A stretch of 64,000 nt of DNA from Hexactinellida sp. DTS-2022 (lineage: Eukaryota; Porifera; Hexactinellida): assembly GCA_028753945.1 (NCBI GenBank), contig JAPNXP010000002.1:9300001-9364000 (forward strand), in the 5' to 3' direction. The stretch's first letter is position 1. The number at the start of each line of letters is the position of its first letter. Below the pieces are notes generated by a model that saw only the letters and a list, made by a program, of their open reading frames with translations, did no database searches and was not told the DNA's origin. Positions 35,455 through 47,939 of the stretch are shown one piece after another. A program made the translations under genes and the position numbers.

Positions 35455-36360
35455 TATATATAAATATATAAAGTAGTAGGTATGTCTGTCTGTCTGTCCT
35501 CACATCTCCTCCGAAAGTTCACAACATATATTAACCAAATTTTTATGCCATCTAGGAGTTATCCCATAACTCTGAATACCGTAAACTGGAGCGACTTTGA
35601 ACCTAGGAGGTTACTTTGTCCCACAATAGCAATCTTAATTAAATATTTTTTATATAAGAAATATTGCAGTTTAACCGTAGATTTCCGGAGGGATTTTCCG
35701 GAAAATAGTATACACTGCAGTTCTTTGTATTTAATATTTAGAACCTAGAAATTTGAAATGCTGCAATAACACATTAATTTTTTATCATGCTACAATTTTA
35801 GGAAGATTTCACCGAGGAGTTTTACAGAATGTAATGACACATGCTTTTTCTATAAATATTTATAACTTCTTTACTATATAATAAATCATTTGTTTCTAAA
35901 CATGAACAAATACGACTATATTATAAGTTGTCAGATTTAAAAATTTGAACAATTCTGCCTTTGTAAACTAAAGTTACGTAAATTATCTAAAAATCAACAA
36001 ATTTGTTATTGAAGTTCCATGGATTACGAAAAAATACAGATATTGCGTTATATATATCACAACTCTATATTAGCCCAACCAAATATCCCAAAAAAATATT
36101 GCTAAGACTAACATATTCTTATGGATATTTCCTCGTTGAAATTTTACATTTCCTACATATCCAAACAAGTGGAAGGCAAGTGTACGAGTTCACTTTTATG
36201 CTAAGTCATCATTACAAATTCTGAAAATTTTGATTTTTTGAATTTAATCAATAGAGAATGTAAACAATGTCTAAACCCAATTTTCACGAAATTGAAATAA
36301 TTTATCACCCAGTTTTCAAACTGTTACAACGTGTAACAGTTAGGCAGTGTCCAGTTAAAT
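35455..36360 (-). repeat. Dispersed repeat F, copy 3 (inverted), with TCTG-rich left part
   Basis: 35660-36360 is the reverse complement of 3440-4210. The left part (ATATATAAAGTAGTAGGTATG, then TCTGTCTGTCTGTCC) resembles terminal sequence of some Helitrons, but I could not define ends. Confidence 0.5.
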
Positions 36361-37145
36361 ACCTTGTGAGTTTCATTTAACATATTATCAATATGATCAC
36401 ATTTATTCATTATTTGGTGAAGTATGATATTGTTGTTTTATTCATTTGAGTATTTAGAGTATATTTCAACAAAGATATTATGTTTAGAACTTCTTTGAAA
36501 TTTTCGAGGAAATAAATCAATATGCATATAGTTCACCTTGTCTTCCATGGATTCTAGTATAAAGTAATTCCTTTTCTAAACCAATCAAATAAGTGCATAC
36601 TGTAAGATTTGTCATTATTCTTTTCTTATGAAATGCTTTTATTTCAAGTGTTTAACATAATGGGACAATTTCAACTCCATGATATAGGTAGCTTTGGCCC
36701 AAGATAAACTTTTTGAATAATTGGTTAGAAATACCCCAAAGTTTAGCTATCTCATTATTTGAACATGTTATGTGCTACCAATTAAATTAATTGACAAGTA
36801 AAATATTCCCAGATATTATTCAAAGAAATACATTGATAAACGTGGAATAATGGGACAAAGTCATCAAAGTTTACGGTAAGCAGTTTTTAAGAGATATTTA
36901 CATTTCTCACGAAGTTAACTCAAAATATGTGATTTTTTGGCAACATCCCATACATTTCAATTGGAAATATCAAAGGTTCACAGTGCAGCTAGAAAAAGAT
37001 TTCAAACAAACAATCTAGGTTTTATTGTGTGAGGAATCAACAATGATAATTTATGGTTAATATAAATTTCAGGAATGGTAAATAGTGATTTTTTTTAAAT
37101 AAAATCATTATCAAAATAAATTGATTTAAAGTTGATTTATACTAT
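36361..37145. other. Unassigned AT-rich stretch
   Basis: No gene or repeat recognised. Confidence 0.35.
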
Positions 37146-37873
37146 TTAAGGTTAAATTACCCCACGCTAATGAAAGTTCTTGTATTAATCTGTAATTGAG
37201 AGAAATAGATACCTATACGATACAAAGCAATAAAACAAAAAGAAAATGTCCCTATCTATTATACTTTTTATTTTTTGTCAGTTTCAAAATTTGGCTAATA
37301 CAAATCTCCCATAGGGCGAATTCCAAAAGTGTTGGTCGATATTATGGGGTAATTTGGCAATGCGGCCATCAATGTTTGTTATTAGAATCAATATTTAAAG
37401 ATTATAAGCGTGCGGAGTTGGTAGACGGTTTACATTTTTGAATTATGACTTGGAATTATTTTTTTCAAACATTTTCTCAAATTTCTCATAAAATGATGAC
37501 CTTTTTATCCATTTTTTGGTTTCAAAAGGTCGCAATATTTTTTATATACATTTTATCAAAATTCTAAACCACTCACCAACCGCCCATAACGATGATCTCT
37601 ATGTTAGATCACACAAAATATGTCTTTAGGTAATATTGATCTTGCAATCTCCACAGTTATCTGGTTGAGTCTGAACAAATCCCCCTATGGGACTTTTGTA
37701 TTACAATAAAACTGCATTCCCCATAAATTAAAATTTATAAAATATAATCAGATTTCGTTTTCAGTTTCGATATAGCTATAGTGTCTTCTATCATATATGT
37801 GAGAATCAAACACCTAACTTCAAAACGAAATCTATGTGTTTTTTTGCATGAATCTGCCGTAATTTAACCTTAA
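37146..37873 (+). mobile_element. TTAA-MITE family A, copy A4
   Basis: TTAA at 37146-37149 and 37870-37873; 720 bp; ends GGTTAAATTACCCCACG and CCGTAATTTAACC. Nearly identical to A2. Confidence 0.9.
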
Positions 37874-38814
37874 AAATGGTGAAACCTATTTCAATCGTAG
37901 TTATTTCGACGTAATATTACAAAATATACTTACTGCGAAATTCGCAATTGTTACCTATTATATAATTTGTGTTTAGTACATTCACATTAATGATTTAAAT
38001 TTCCCAAAATCAAAAAATCCTAAATTTACCTAGCCTGAAATTTTATAGAATGCATAATTGGTCACCCCCCCCTCACTACATAGATTCGAAGGGATGTCGT
38101 CATTTTTGAGATTAGTTAGGACTCTTTATATACTTAAAATTATATTTGTAAAGTCATTTTGACATATTTATGTTTGTTTAATAGGAAAAAGACAAGTTTA
38201 CTACCTCTTTACTGAATAAGAGTAACTTAAATGAACAAAAAGGGAACTATTTATGTGTTTTAAGCGTGCTTAATCTTAATACTGATCTGATTTTTGAGAA
38301 TTGTCCTCCAGAAAATTATTTTTCCAATGCGGGTTTTTCGAGGACCTTCGCGGGTCAGCGGGTTTCGATGCTCAAATGCGGGTCACTTGGGGGCTATGGA
38401 GAGGGTACCGACTTGACCTATCTAATTGCAGAGTTTTCACATTATTCTGACTCGAATTCTATTGATCTATATTTTTCAATTGGTCGAGACCTTCGTTATA
38501 TAAGGCCTTACAACTACTCCGAACCATGGATTACTTAAGGATGATTAACTGGAAAAGCAGGGGATTTTGTGCGAAAATTGGAAAGCGAGTTTTAATATGT
38601 ACTGAAATGATGCTTATATATCATAGAATTATTTGAGAAGTAAAAATCTTTGAAATTAATTCTCATAATTCTTCAGAATGCCAATTTAGTGAAGTCATTA
38701 ATGTTGATTCAGCATTTTTATTATCACAATTGACATTCTTGTGTATTCCATGCAATATATCGTGCATTTAATACCGCTACTTTAACATTCATTAATATAA
38801 ACTTCCATTAATAA
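37874..38814. other. Unassigned stretch
   Basis: The 90-codon frame at 38266-38538 carries no recognisable domain. A slightly GC-richer patch (38325-38405) has repeated GCGGGT motifs. No gene called. Confidence 0.35.
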
Positions 38815-39130
38815 GCCGATGTATCTCACTGGTTAGCATACAGTATATGGCCAACAATTTAGTAGATCTTGGGTTCCAATCCCTGTTCTGCATATAATAT
38901 TACTTTTCTCATTGCATTATCACAGCTTGATTGACTTTTTTCATATATTCACTCAATTCTTATATATTTAGTATATACTTACTGTATCCTAACTAGTGTA
39001 GACACATAATACACATTACAAAATTAATCACGACGTTATCCCAGAATTATTTCCTTCAAAGGATGTCCCAAAAGAAAGCGGACTCGGATAATATGGATGC
39101 AACTTGCAAGGAATTCGATTAATTATTGCT
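38815..39130 (+). mobile_element. tRNA-headed SINE-like repeat O
   Basis: 38818-38890 is tRNA-like: an A-box-like TATCTCACTGGTTAGCATAC and a B-box-like GGTTCCAATCCC at suitable spacing. The acceptor ends do not pair well, so it is not a working tRNA. The following body (to about 39130) recurs with the head in inverse orientation at 7380-7690. Head plus shared body is the signature of a tRNA-derived SINE. No poly-A or simple-repeat tail is clear. Confidence 0.6.
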
Positions 39131-41605
39131 AATTATGAATTTAATTGATTAATCGAACGTAGATTAATAAAGGATTCCATACCGAGATGAAACACAAATT
39201 AATTTGCACAAAATCTGTTGGCTATTGCTTGATAAAACTTTAAACGCCATTATCTCAATACACAATATTTTTACACAAAGTAGGTTATTTTTTAAGAAAT
39301 AATTTACTCTGCTGTCTGAAACTTTCAAGGTTTCTTAAACATTGTTGCTTCAAGATAATTGACCTATATTTAAGGCAATGGAATAATTGGATTGCATATA
39401 TTTACCCATGGATAGCCTAAAAACTTGAGTTTTCGAGCCTTTTTGGAGAGTTCCTGTTTCAACCGTACTATAGTAGTAATATTTCACACAAGTAATTACT
39501 CCAAAAATAAGTAAATTTTATCTTACTAGTTGTAATGAATAAACACTGAAGTTATTGGAAGTATATCATGCATACTTTCAGAAAAAGAACTATAGTGTAA
39601 TCCATCACTATTGTACATGGGTGATGATAGCCATCTTGAAAGTGATTTGATCAGCATTCCTAAATTGATCAAATCAAGTTATACAATAGTGTATATTCTA
39701 TTTTAATATGATACAATAAACTAGTTCAATAGAAGCACTAACATAGAAACTACCAATACGACCTAATAATAATTCAGTCGAAGCATCCTTAAATAATTAA
39801 TAGATTATTTTGGCAATATTATCCACAGTGAATTCATTATAGTCTGATTCATATACTATATTATTCTATTTGCTTTAAAGGACATGATTATTGCTGACAT
39901 ATCTTTATTTAAATAGCTTGTAATGGAAGACCTAAGAAATGAAATATATTTTTATAGGAAATAAGGACCATGATATCAAGCAATACATACTACAGTGGCT
40001 TAACACATGGAAATACTAACATATTTGTGGTTATCAAAATGCCTCAAAATGGTATCAAATTTAATTTAGATAGTAGACTAACATTCATATGAAATTTCAA
40101 TTGATTTGAACACAAACCACGCCGATAAATATATTTTTGAATTATGTCAAATGTAAAGTTCCATTTGCGGTTTTCAGTTTTCTGAAATACAACATATTTC
40201 ATTTTAACTACATGTATAAGGAATCGTGGTTATTTTCTATTCCAATAAATACAAAATGAGTATGCTAAATATATATTTCTATACTGATTTACTGTTACAC
40301 TGATGCATTTATTTTAAAAGGGGCCAATAGCTCTTATGTCCAAAATTCTTCAAAACTTTCAAAATTAAAACTCTCCGGTAAGCGCAAAAAAAGTACATCA
40401 TCGATCAATGAGAAATTTTGGCAGGTTTTAGATTAATGTTGTAAGAATAAATTAGGGAAATCTTAGCATCCGAAATAGTGCGCAACTTTGAATATTTTAG
40501 CGAATTCCATTGTCTCTATGTGTTGTTATGAAAATTCGAAATCTAATTATTCGCTACTATTCATTAGTATATCTTATTGGTTACCCAAATGTATGGAAGT
40601 TATTGTATAGTAAGAACAACTGAGTACGTAAGGACAAATTCATCAATCAGAGCAGCGAACTATGAACTGATAATGGGTTTTTGATATTGAAGGCTGTTAG
40701 TTTTGCACAATTCGGAGGTTATTTAGTGTGATGCACTATTGACAGCTATGCTAGAAAAAGTCATCTAGGGTATTATGAGTTCTATACACGTTATAATTAC
40801 ATTCAGTCACCATCTACCCCCTTTACACGAGTGTACAGATCCTTATTTCCCTTGGGAACAGGACTTTTAAGAAATATTCCCCATGTTCCAGATATTTGAA
40901 CAATATGTTTGGGTGAGTATTTAAAGATTGTTAATGATGCTTCGGAGGAAGTTTGCAATAGTGATACGAGAGAATTCTATATTTAGCAATTTGTAAGTAG
41001 TTCACTATCTCTAACTGACTTAATAGAACATCTAAGGTAATAGGATTTTAGTTCAAAACAACTGAGATAATATTTAGGAATTTGATTAAATGGTGTTACA
41101 AAATGCTTCCCATGGGCGTAATACTAAAGTTCGAGATTTTGCAGAATATTTATTAAGAAACTATATAACCGCAAGTTACAAAAAATCTTGCTTATATTCA
41201 AAGTAACTAGACTTAAAAACGCAAACTGAGTGAGGGTGTATTAGAATGCTAATTTCTCAACAGCGAGGATATTCGTGATTATACGTCTAAAATGTATCAA
41301 ATTTTGTACATTTTCCAACCTCCACTGTCCTGATCATATAATGATGTTGGTTGATACTTAAAATGCTTGCATTTATTGCAAATGACATGTATAAGATTCC
41401 TTATGAATTTCAGGATTATAGGATTGATAGATTTCTAAATAAAATCCGAAAAAATCAGAATTTCCGTGATTTGAGATAATTACGTTTTGCAGTTTTTGTT
41501 AAGATTTTAGCCAATCTATCCCCAAAAAGAAGGTGTTTCATCTCGATGTTTCATCTCGTGTTTCATCTCGTTCGTTCCATTTGGCAAACTATGCCCCCCC
41601 CCACC
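39131..41605. other. Unassigned AT-rich stretch
   Basis: About 2.5 kb without a gene, RNA or element I can support. It is the longest featureless part of the window. Confidence 0.4.
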
Positions 41606-41780
41606 AGTGGCGTAGCCATTGGGGAAGCAGTGCCCGGTTAGCGCGGCTGAGGCACCAGTGTCGCACCAAGGCTGAGACCCCACCGCTTCAGTATTTCAAT
41701 CCTGCGGACCCTGCTGAAATACATTGTTAGGTCCTGCTGCAAGGGAGCAACTAGTCCAAGGATGGGGTCCAAACTTATTC
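41606..41780. repeat. hAT-like left-end fragment
   Basis: CAGTGGCGTAGCCATTGGGG at 41612 is a common hAT/MITE terminus, followed by GC-richer sequence. No right end was found. Confidence 0.4.
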
Positions 41781-41905
41781 TTAATATTCTTAGTGGATAC
41801 CACTACTTTACTGTCCTATTATTGTTCAAAGCAACTACTCTCGTTCAAAATCTAAATACTCTCATACTTTCTCAAGCTTTTTATTTTCAAATGTTTTATC
41901 CGAAC

Positions 41906-42332
41906 TACAGTACATAATAGGTATAGTGAAATAGGATATCACGATATATTGGATATAGTGATAATTTTGCAGCTTTAGGTGCGTCCCCGAGCAAATTCCA
42001 TACAAATTTTGTTGGTAATAGTGATATCATTATTGGATATAGTGATAATTTGCATGCAGATTCCACAAGAATATTGGATTTTTGACCTTCCTTAGACTCC
42101 ATAATTTCATATTTTACAGTATATATACTGTTACCACTTGAATTTGATTAGGAATTTGATTATTAATTTCAGAATATAAGTATTGAAAATGTATACATTC
42201 AAATATTAGATCCGGTGATACAGTGGATATAGTGATATATTGGATATAGTGATATATTGGATATAGTGATAATATATTTTGGCCACAAATCAGATGTCCC
42301 CACCATTATTACTATATCCAATATTTACAGTA
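41906..42332. mobile_element. pogo-like MITE with TTGGATATAGTGATA repeats
   Basis: Imperfect inverted ends GTACATAATAGGTATAGTGA and ATTACTATATCCAATATTTAC are flanked by TA. TTGGATATAGTGATA occurs six times or so, clustered at both ends. No transposase. Confidence 0.55.
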
Positions 42333-42438
42333 CATAGTGCCAAACCAAAAGTATTTCCACGCCGCCGAAAAATTATATATTTGAATTAATTATTTTGCAA
42401 TGATGTCTAAGTTCATGCAAAATTGATTACTTGTCTAA

Positions 42439-43152
42439 TTAAGGATAAGGTTCGCCTGGAGATGGAGAAAGTACATTGGCTTGTTATATTCAGCCCTTAA
42501 ACGCTTTCGAATTATCTATTGTTTAAGACAAAGTTTGACTCTCTAGCTTATATACTTCCCGACTTACAGCAAGGTATGTGAATATGGAACTGAATGACAA
42601 ATGATTGACCACAACATTAATTGAAAATTATTCATAACTCGAGTCATAACTGAAATTTGGGTTATTATAAATGCGATGTTAAAGTCGCTATAGTTAGTAC
42701 AAAGTAAATGCTTGGGGGCGATAGAGAGCATAATATGATCAAATGTTTACTTTTCACACTACGTGGGTGATCAGTCGGAAATTTTCAGGAATGTTTCATC
42801 ATCCTGAAAATTCCGACTGATCACCCACGTAGTGTGAAAAGTAAACATTTGATCATATTATGCTCTCTATCGCCCCCAAGCATTTACTTTGTACTAACTA
42901 TAGCGACTTTAACATCGCATTTATAATAACCCAAATTTCAGTTATGACTCGAGTTATGAATAATTTTCAATTAATGTTGTGGTCAATCATTTGTCATTCA
43001 GTTCCATATTCACATACCTTGCTGTAAGTCGGGAAGTATATAAGCTAGAGAGTCAAACTTTGTCTTAAACAATAGATAATTCGAAAGCGTATAAGGGCTG
43101 AATATAACAAGCCAATGTACTTTCTCCATCTCCAGGCGAACCTTAGCCTTAA
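42439..43152. mobile_element. TTAA foldback element D, near-perfect 345-bp arms
   Basis: TTAA at 42439-42442 and 43149-43152. Left arm 42443-42788 and right arm 42803-43148 are reverse complements with only about three differences that I can see. The loop is TTTCAT-like, under 20 bp. Terminus GGATAAGGTTCGCCTGGAG. Non-coding. A transcript would form a very long hairpin. Confidence 0.88.
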
Positions 43153-43183
43153 ATCGTACAATTATCTAAGGCTGCGTAATATG

Positions 43184-43450
43184 CAGTGGCGTATCAGGGA
43201 GGGGGGATTTTCGTGTTCAAATTTCCCCCTCATAACTGGTTTCCAAAAGGGATATGTTGTTATTTATAATTTGGTACAACTGCACAATATTACACTCCTC
43301 CTACTATGTGACAAGAATAGATGTACATCGATGTTTGAGGGTCTTAGATTCAAAATAATCTATGGGGGGCTTGCCCACACACCCCCTTAACATCGCTCGC
43401 AAAGCTGGCTCCAAAGCACCCCCTTCACGATAATCCTGGATACGCCACTG
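43184..43450. mobile_element. MITE, TIR CAGTGGCGTATC
   Basis: CAGTGGCGTATCAGGGAGGG and ATCCTGGATACGCCACTG are inverted ends. The flanks share ATATG on each side but no clean 8-bp repeat. The ends are hAT-like. Non-coding. Confidence 0.6.
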
Positions 43451-43680
43451 ATATGTAATGATTATATATACATAACATGAGTACTCTATCTTTTACAAAA
43501 ATGCAGTAGAGAGATAGAGATGGGATGGAAATCTTAATAGTTTTTCATATTATTGTAATACAATTAGTTGTAATACAATATTACTATTCATTGACTCACT
43601 CACGAGGGCTATTGATTATATTCTAGTCCATTAATTTTAATGCAGAAGTTAAGTGAACGACTAGTTTGGTAGGGTAAGAT

Positions 43681-43935
43681 ATGCCTCAGACACAGTTAGC
43701 TACTCATTCGACTCCTCTGCAACAGTCCCGTGTGCCCGTGGCTAGCACCGACACACAGGTCGACCCCACCATACCTCCCGCCTCCCAGACCGCGGAGAGC
43801 CGCCTGTCTTCGTTCGGGCGAACTGGTGAGGAGCCCGGGAGCAGCGACAACGAAAGGGAGTTCACCGACCTGAGCGGCGCCGAGGTCGCTGGCATGTCCC
43901 TTTTTAACCTGCCGATGAAAATTAAATGTTATTAA
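43681..43935 (+). CDS. Unrecognised GC-rich open frame, 84 codons
   Basis: The frame starts MPQTQLATHSTPLQQS, is rich in Ser, Thr, Pro and Gln, and turns acidic near the end (SSDNEREFTDLSGAEV). Its GC content is far above the AT-rich flanks and the third positions look coding-like. The stop lies at the TTAA where MITE A6 inserted; without the MITE the frame would still close at the same TAA. It may be a first exon or the start of a mobile-element protein. I recognise no domain. Confidence 0.35.
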   Translation: MPQTQLATHSTPLQQSRVPVASTDTQVDPTIPPASQTAESRLSSFGRTGEEPGSSDNEREFTDLSGAEVAGMSLFNLPMKIKCY

Positions 43936-44630
43936 GGTTAAATTACGGCAGATTCAGCCAAAAAAACACATGAATTTAGTTTTGAAGGAGGGAGTTTGAA
44001 TTTCACATATATGATAGAAGACATTATAGCTAGATTCAACTGAAAAAGATATCAAATTATCTTCTATAACCTCGTTTTTATTGGGCGTGCAGTTATATGC
44101 TAATACAAAAGCTCCATAGTCGGATTTCTTCATACTCCACCTGATATGTATGTGGATTTCAAGATCATTATTTGCTAAAGACCTATACTGTGTGATCTAT
44201 CAGATAGATCATCGTTATGGGCGGTTGGTGGGCGGTTTTGAATTTAGATTTGACCTAAATAAAAACCTTTTGAACGCAAAATGAATAAAAAGGTCATCTT
44301 TTTATGCGAAATTTGATAAAATGTTTGAACAAAGAAATTCCAAGTCATAATTCAAAAATGTAAACCGTCTACCAACTCCGTACGCTCATATAATCTTTAA
44401 ATATTGATTCTGATGAAAACAGTGATAGCCGCATTCCCAAAACACCGCATAATATCGACCACATATTTTGGAAATCGGTCTATGGGAGATTTGTATTTGT
44501 CAAATTTTGAATCCGACAAAAAATAAAAAGTATAATAGATAACATTTTCTTTTTGGTTTATTGCTTTGTATCGTATAGGTATCTATTTCCACAATTACAC
44601 TTTCATTCACGTGGGGTAATTTAACCTTAA
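43932..44630 (-). mobile_element. TTAA-MITE family A, copy A6
   Basis: TTAA at 43932-43935 and 44627-44630; ends GGTTAAATTACGGCAG and CGTGGGGTAATTTAACC. At 691 bp it is shorter and visibly more diverged than A3/A5. Confidence 0.87.
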
Positions 44631-45127
44631 AAGGTATAAAAAAATTCTGCCACAAATGTTATTTTCTATGATTATAAATTTAAATAAAAAGTAATAAAAA
44701 ATTTAGACAATTTTTGCCAAAAGAGAAAAAGGATAAAAATATCTTTTTTTGAAACGGACCTTCACTGAAAAACATCGAGTAATTGCAAGTATTAGAGTTT
44801 GTGTCTTTTGAAATTTCAAATGGTTTCTTGTTTTAACTGAAACATTTCTTGTTTAGGTTACTTTTTATTCTGACAATGCTGGAATCGGTTAACCAGTCAA
44901 CCGCTTAAATATTGCTGACATCGGTCAACAGTTAGAGATTTTTTTAACCAGTTAGACGGTCTGTTGAATAACAGCAGAGTTATTGGGAAATTAATGTTTA
45001 ACAACAAATTTTGTTTAAAATATTTTGTTTATATCATTTTGTTAATCGTAATCAAGATAAGGTAAGTGCTGGAAATTGAAGTAGTATTGACCCTGTGTAT
45101 TATAATTTCGCAGGTTGGTTATGAAAA
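44631..45127. other. Unassigned AT-rich stretch
   Basis: Near 44880-44960 the motifs GGTTAACCAGTCAACCG and GGTCAACAGTTAG recur. No gene recognised. Confidence 0.35.
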
Positions 45128-45526
45128 GTTAATAGATGGTATCTTTTGAGATCTACCGTTATCCGCTGATTTTTTGAAATCGTGTAGTGTATCATATTAT
45201 TTGGATGTTATAGGTCAAAAACCTTGGATCAGAGATATAGGAAGAAATAGGGGTACCCCGAGCGGCCACTCTCCCTCAAAAATTCACTACATATGCGAAT
45301 GTTTCACATATATATAAATCTATGTATTCTAACTAGTAGATAGAGGATTATACATACCATATGGAGACAAATTAAGGTTTGCAGAGAGTGTGGGGCCAGA
45401 AATATTCCCAAGACACCTCAGGATTGTGGTGGAAATATAATAAATTTTTGGACGGGGACTTAAAAAATAATAATAAATATTAATTTAGTCAGTTTAAATT
45501 TTAAATATGTAACATGTTATAAAAGG
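45128..45526 (+). repeat. Dispersed repeat R1, copy 2
   Basis: Inverse relative of 860-1195. The Helitron begins just beyond its right edge, after ATGTTATAAAAGGAATACA, while copy 1 continues differently at that point. Confidence 0.65.
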
Positions 45527-46460
45527 AATACATATCTGTATATTAAAAGCGCAATTGTTGTGTGTTTGTGTGTTTGTGTGTGTGTTTGTCCAGAATTAAT
45601 AGGAAAGACTACGAGTCCTAGAAAGCTGAAATTTGGCATGCAGGGGTAACTTTGTAATGCTACAACGATCTATTGGTTTTCTAAACAAAAAAAACGGGAT
45701 TATGACGTCATAAACGCACATATTTGGGAATAGCTCTTTCAGTTCTTATCCGATTCGCCCACAAATTTAGATAGGAAGACAACATGAAATGAGACACACG
45801 TATACCGATTTATGGGATTGTGACGTCACGTACGAACTAATTTTGATTCAGCTCTTACATTTTTGATTCAATCGTCAAACAATTTTGTCACGTTATAAAA
45901 CAGAATGTGTTGCATGTCTCTAGAAATTTTTATAATTTTCGCATTTAATCTGAGCAGGCAATAACAAAAATGTAACCTACAATTGCTGCGTCATTGCACA
46001 TATTGAGGTTTGATGATTTAATCTCACCTACATTATTCCGAAATTGCATACTTGATTAATCCAGCTTGGCTTCGTTTATTTCTATTCGTGATGTTTTTAG
46101 ATTACGTCAATGACAAAGGATAGCCTTTATTCTTATATTAGTATATTTATAATTAGTAATTATATGGAGCCATTTTTGGTAGATATATTCTTCATTATAA
46201 ATACTTACCGCTAATGAATTCTTGTTTTTTTTTTGTTTTTTTCACCTTGACGAATTAGATTCAATTGTTGTTATGCATCCTAAACGGAAGCCAGGGATTC
46301 AGGGGGGGGGGAGAGGTTCAGTACTGAAGCAGACCGGGAGCGAGCTAACGAGACTCCTGAGCAGACCCGACTCCGTCTCGATACGCAAAGGGACCTTCTG
46401 TATGGTATACGAGATGGAGAGTCGGAGAGTAAACGTACTGCTCGCCTCCTAACGAAGAGA

Positions 46461-46943
46461 GAATACCAGTCGGCCTATTTAGGCTCTCAGACTGACGAAG
46501 AGACTGCTGAGCGCCTCGATAAGAAGAGGGAATACCAGTCGGCCTATTTAGAGTCTCAGACTGACGAGGAAACTGCTGCTCGCCTCGATAATCAGAGGGA
46601 ATACCAGACGGCCTATTTAGAGTCTCAGACTGACGAAGATACTGCTGAGCGCCTCGATAAGAAGAGGGAATACCAGTCAGCCTATTTAGAGTCTCAGACT
46701 GACGAGGAAACTGCTACTCGCCTCGATAATCAGAGAGAATACCAGTCGGCCTATTTAGAGACTCAGACTGACGGGGAAACTGCTGCTCGCCTCGATAATC
46801 AGAGGGAATACCAGTCGGCCTATTTAGAGTCTCAGACTGACGGGGAAACTGCTGCGCGCCTCGATAATCAGAGGGAATACCAGTCAACCTACTTAGAGTC
46901 TCAGACTGACGAGCAAACTGCTGCGCGCCTCGATAAGAAGAGG
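46461..46943 (+). repeat. Seven in-frame 69-bp repeats in Helitron N-terminus
   Basis: Units start at 46461, 46530, 46599, 46668, 46737, 46806 and 46875, each exactly 69 bp (23 codons), reading EYQSAYLESQTDEETA followed by xRLDxxR. Two alternating endings occur (LDKKR and LDNQR). They extend the ETPEQ..RL motif that precedes them, so the array arose by duplication of a normal Helitron segment. The frame is kept throughout. Confidence 0.95.
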
Positions 46944-47876
46944 GAATATGCTACCATGCTGAGAGCAGGAGAGACAGCAGAGCAGCATGCTGAGAGTGTG
47001 CAGGAAAGGGTTGAGTTGTATGCTAATTCCCTCATTTATAAGTCGGCCTTGAACTTAGCTCGGTCACAATCTGCCTGTGAGGTTACTGATAACTTTATAA
47101 CTGAGTTTTCAGTTGGCAGTATGACTTTTCCTGCACTTTTTGTGATGCGAAATTAAGGGAAAGTGAAAAACTTTCCACTAGAACCAAATTATTACCTAAG
47201 TTTCCACTCTGCTGTGGACAGGCCAAAGTGGTTCTTCCCTCTTTAGCTACGCCACCTGACCTGCTTGATCACCTGCTAACTGCGGGTGACACCATAGGGA
47301 GAGCTTTCAGAGATAACATACGAGCATACAACTCTGCTCTTGCTTTCGCCTCGCTCGGGGTTAACTTGGATAAGCAGCTCGCCAATGCTAAGAGAGTAGT
47401 GTACACATTCCGTATTCACAGGACTGTACACCACTACATTGGACAGCTCATGCCGAGAGAGGGACAGGCCCCGTCATTTGCCCAGATATATATCCATGAC
47501 GATACCCCTGAGGCTGAAGCGGAGATTCGCCAGCAGGCTCTGGGAGAGGCTGCTCTACCCGAGCTCCTGTGTCTACAGGCTATGCTGCATGAGGTCAATC
47601 CCTATGTCTCATTCTTTAGACTGGGAATATACGTTATGCGATTGCATGGAGGTGCAGACGTGAGGATGACGATTAGATCTGACGGCGCCTCTGATACCCG
47701 TCGGTACAACGCCCCCACTGCACCTGAGATCGCCGTTATCATGCCTGGATACGGATATAACGAGCAGGAAGCTAGCAGAGACATTGTCCTGCACGCGCGG
47801 AGTGGGGACTTGCAGCGCATCACCGAGACCCACCGCGCCTACGATCCCCTGCATTATGTGCTCCTATTCCCTCGAG

Positions 47877-47939
47877 GTAAGTACTGCTGATTGATTGACA
47901 TTATGTATTAGTGTGCACTGTTTATACTGCTTCTCTTAG
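47877..47939 (+). other. 63-bp GT-AG intron in the Helitron gene
   Basis: GTAAGT at the 5' edge and TTCTCTTAG at the 3' edge. Joining CCTCGAG to GTGAGGATGG restores PRGEDGW, the conserved Helitron sequence FPxGxxGW. Unspliced, the frame stops a few codons into the intron. Confidence 0.85.

Noticed and set aside
38266-38538. 90-codon frame as a host gene
   Set aside because: No motif, no homologous repeat, no exon-like boundaries; composition similar to the flanks apart from a short GCGGGT patch.
38818-38890. Functional tRNA gene
   Set aside because: A and B boxes are recognisable, but the acceptor stem does not pair and the downstream body is a dispersed repeat, so a SINE head is more likely.
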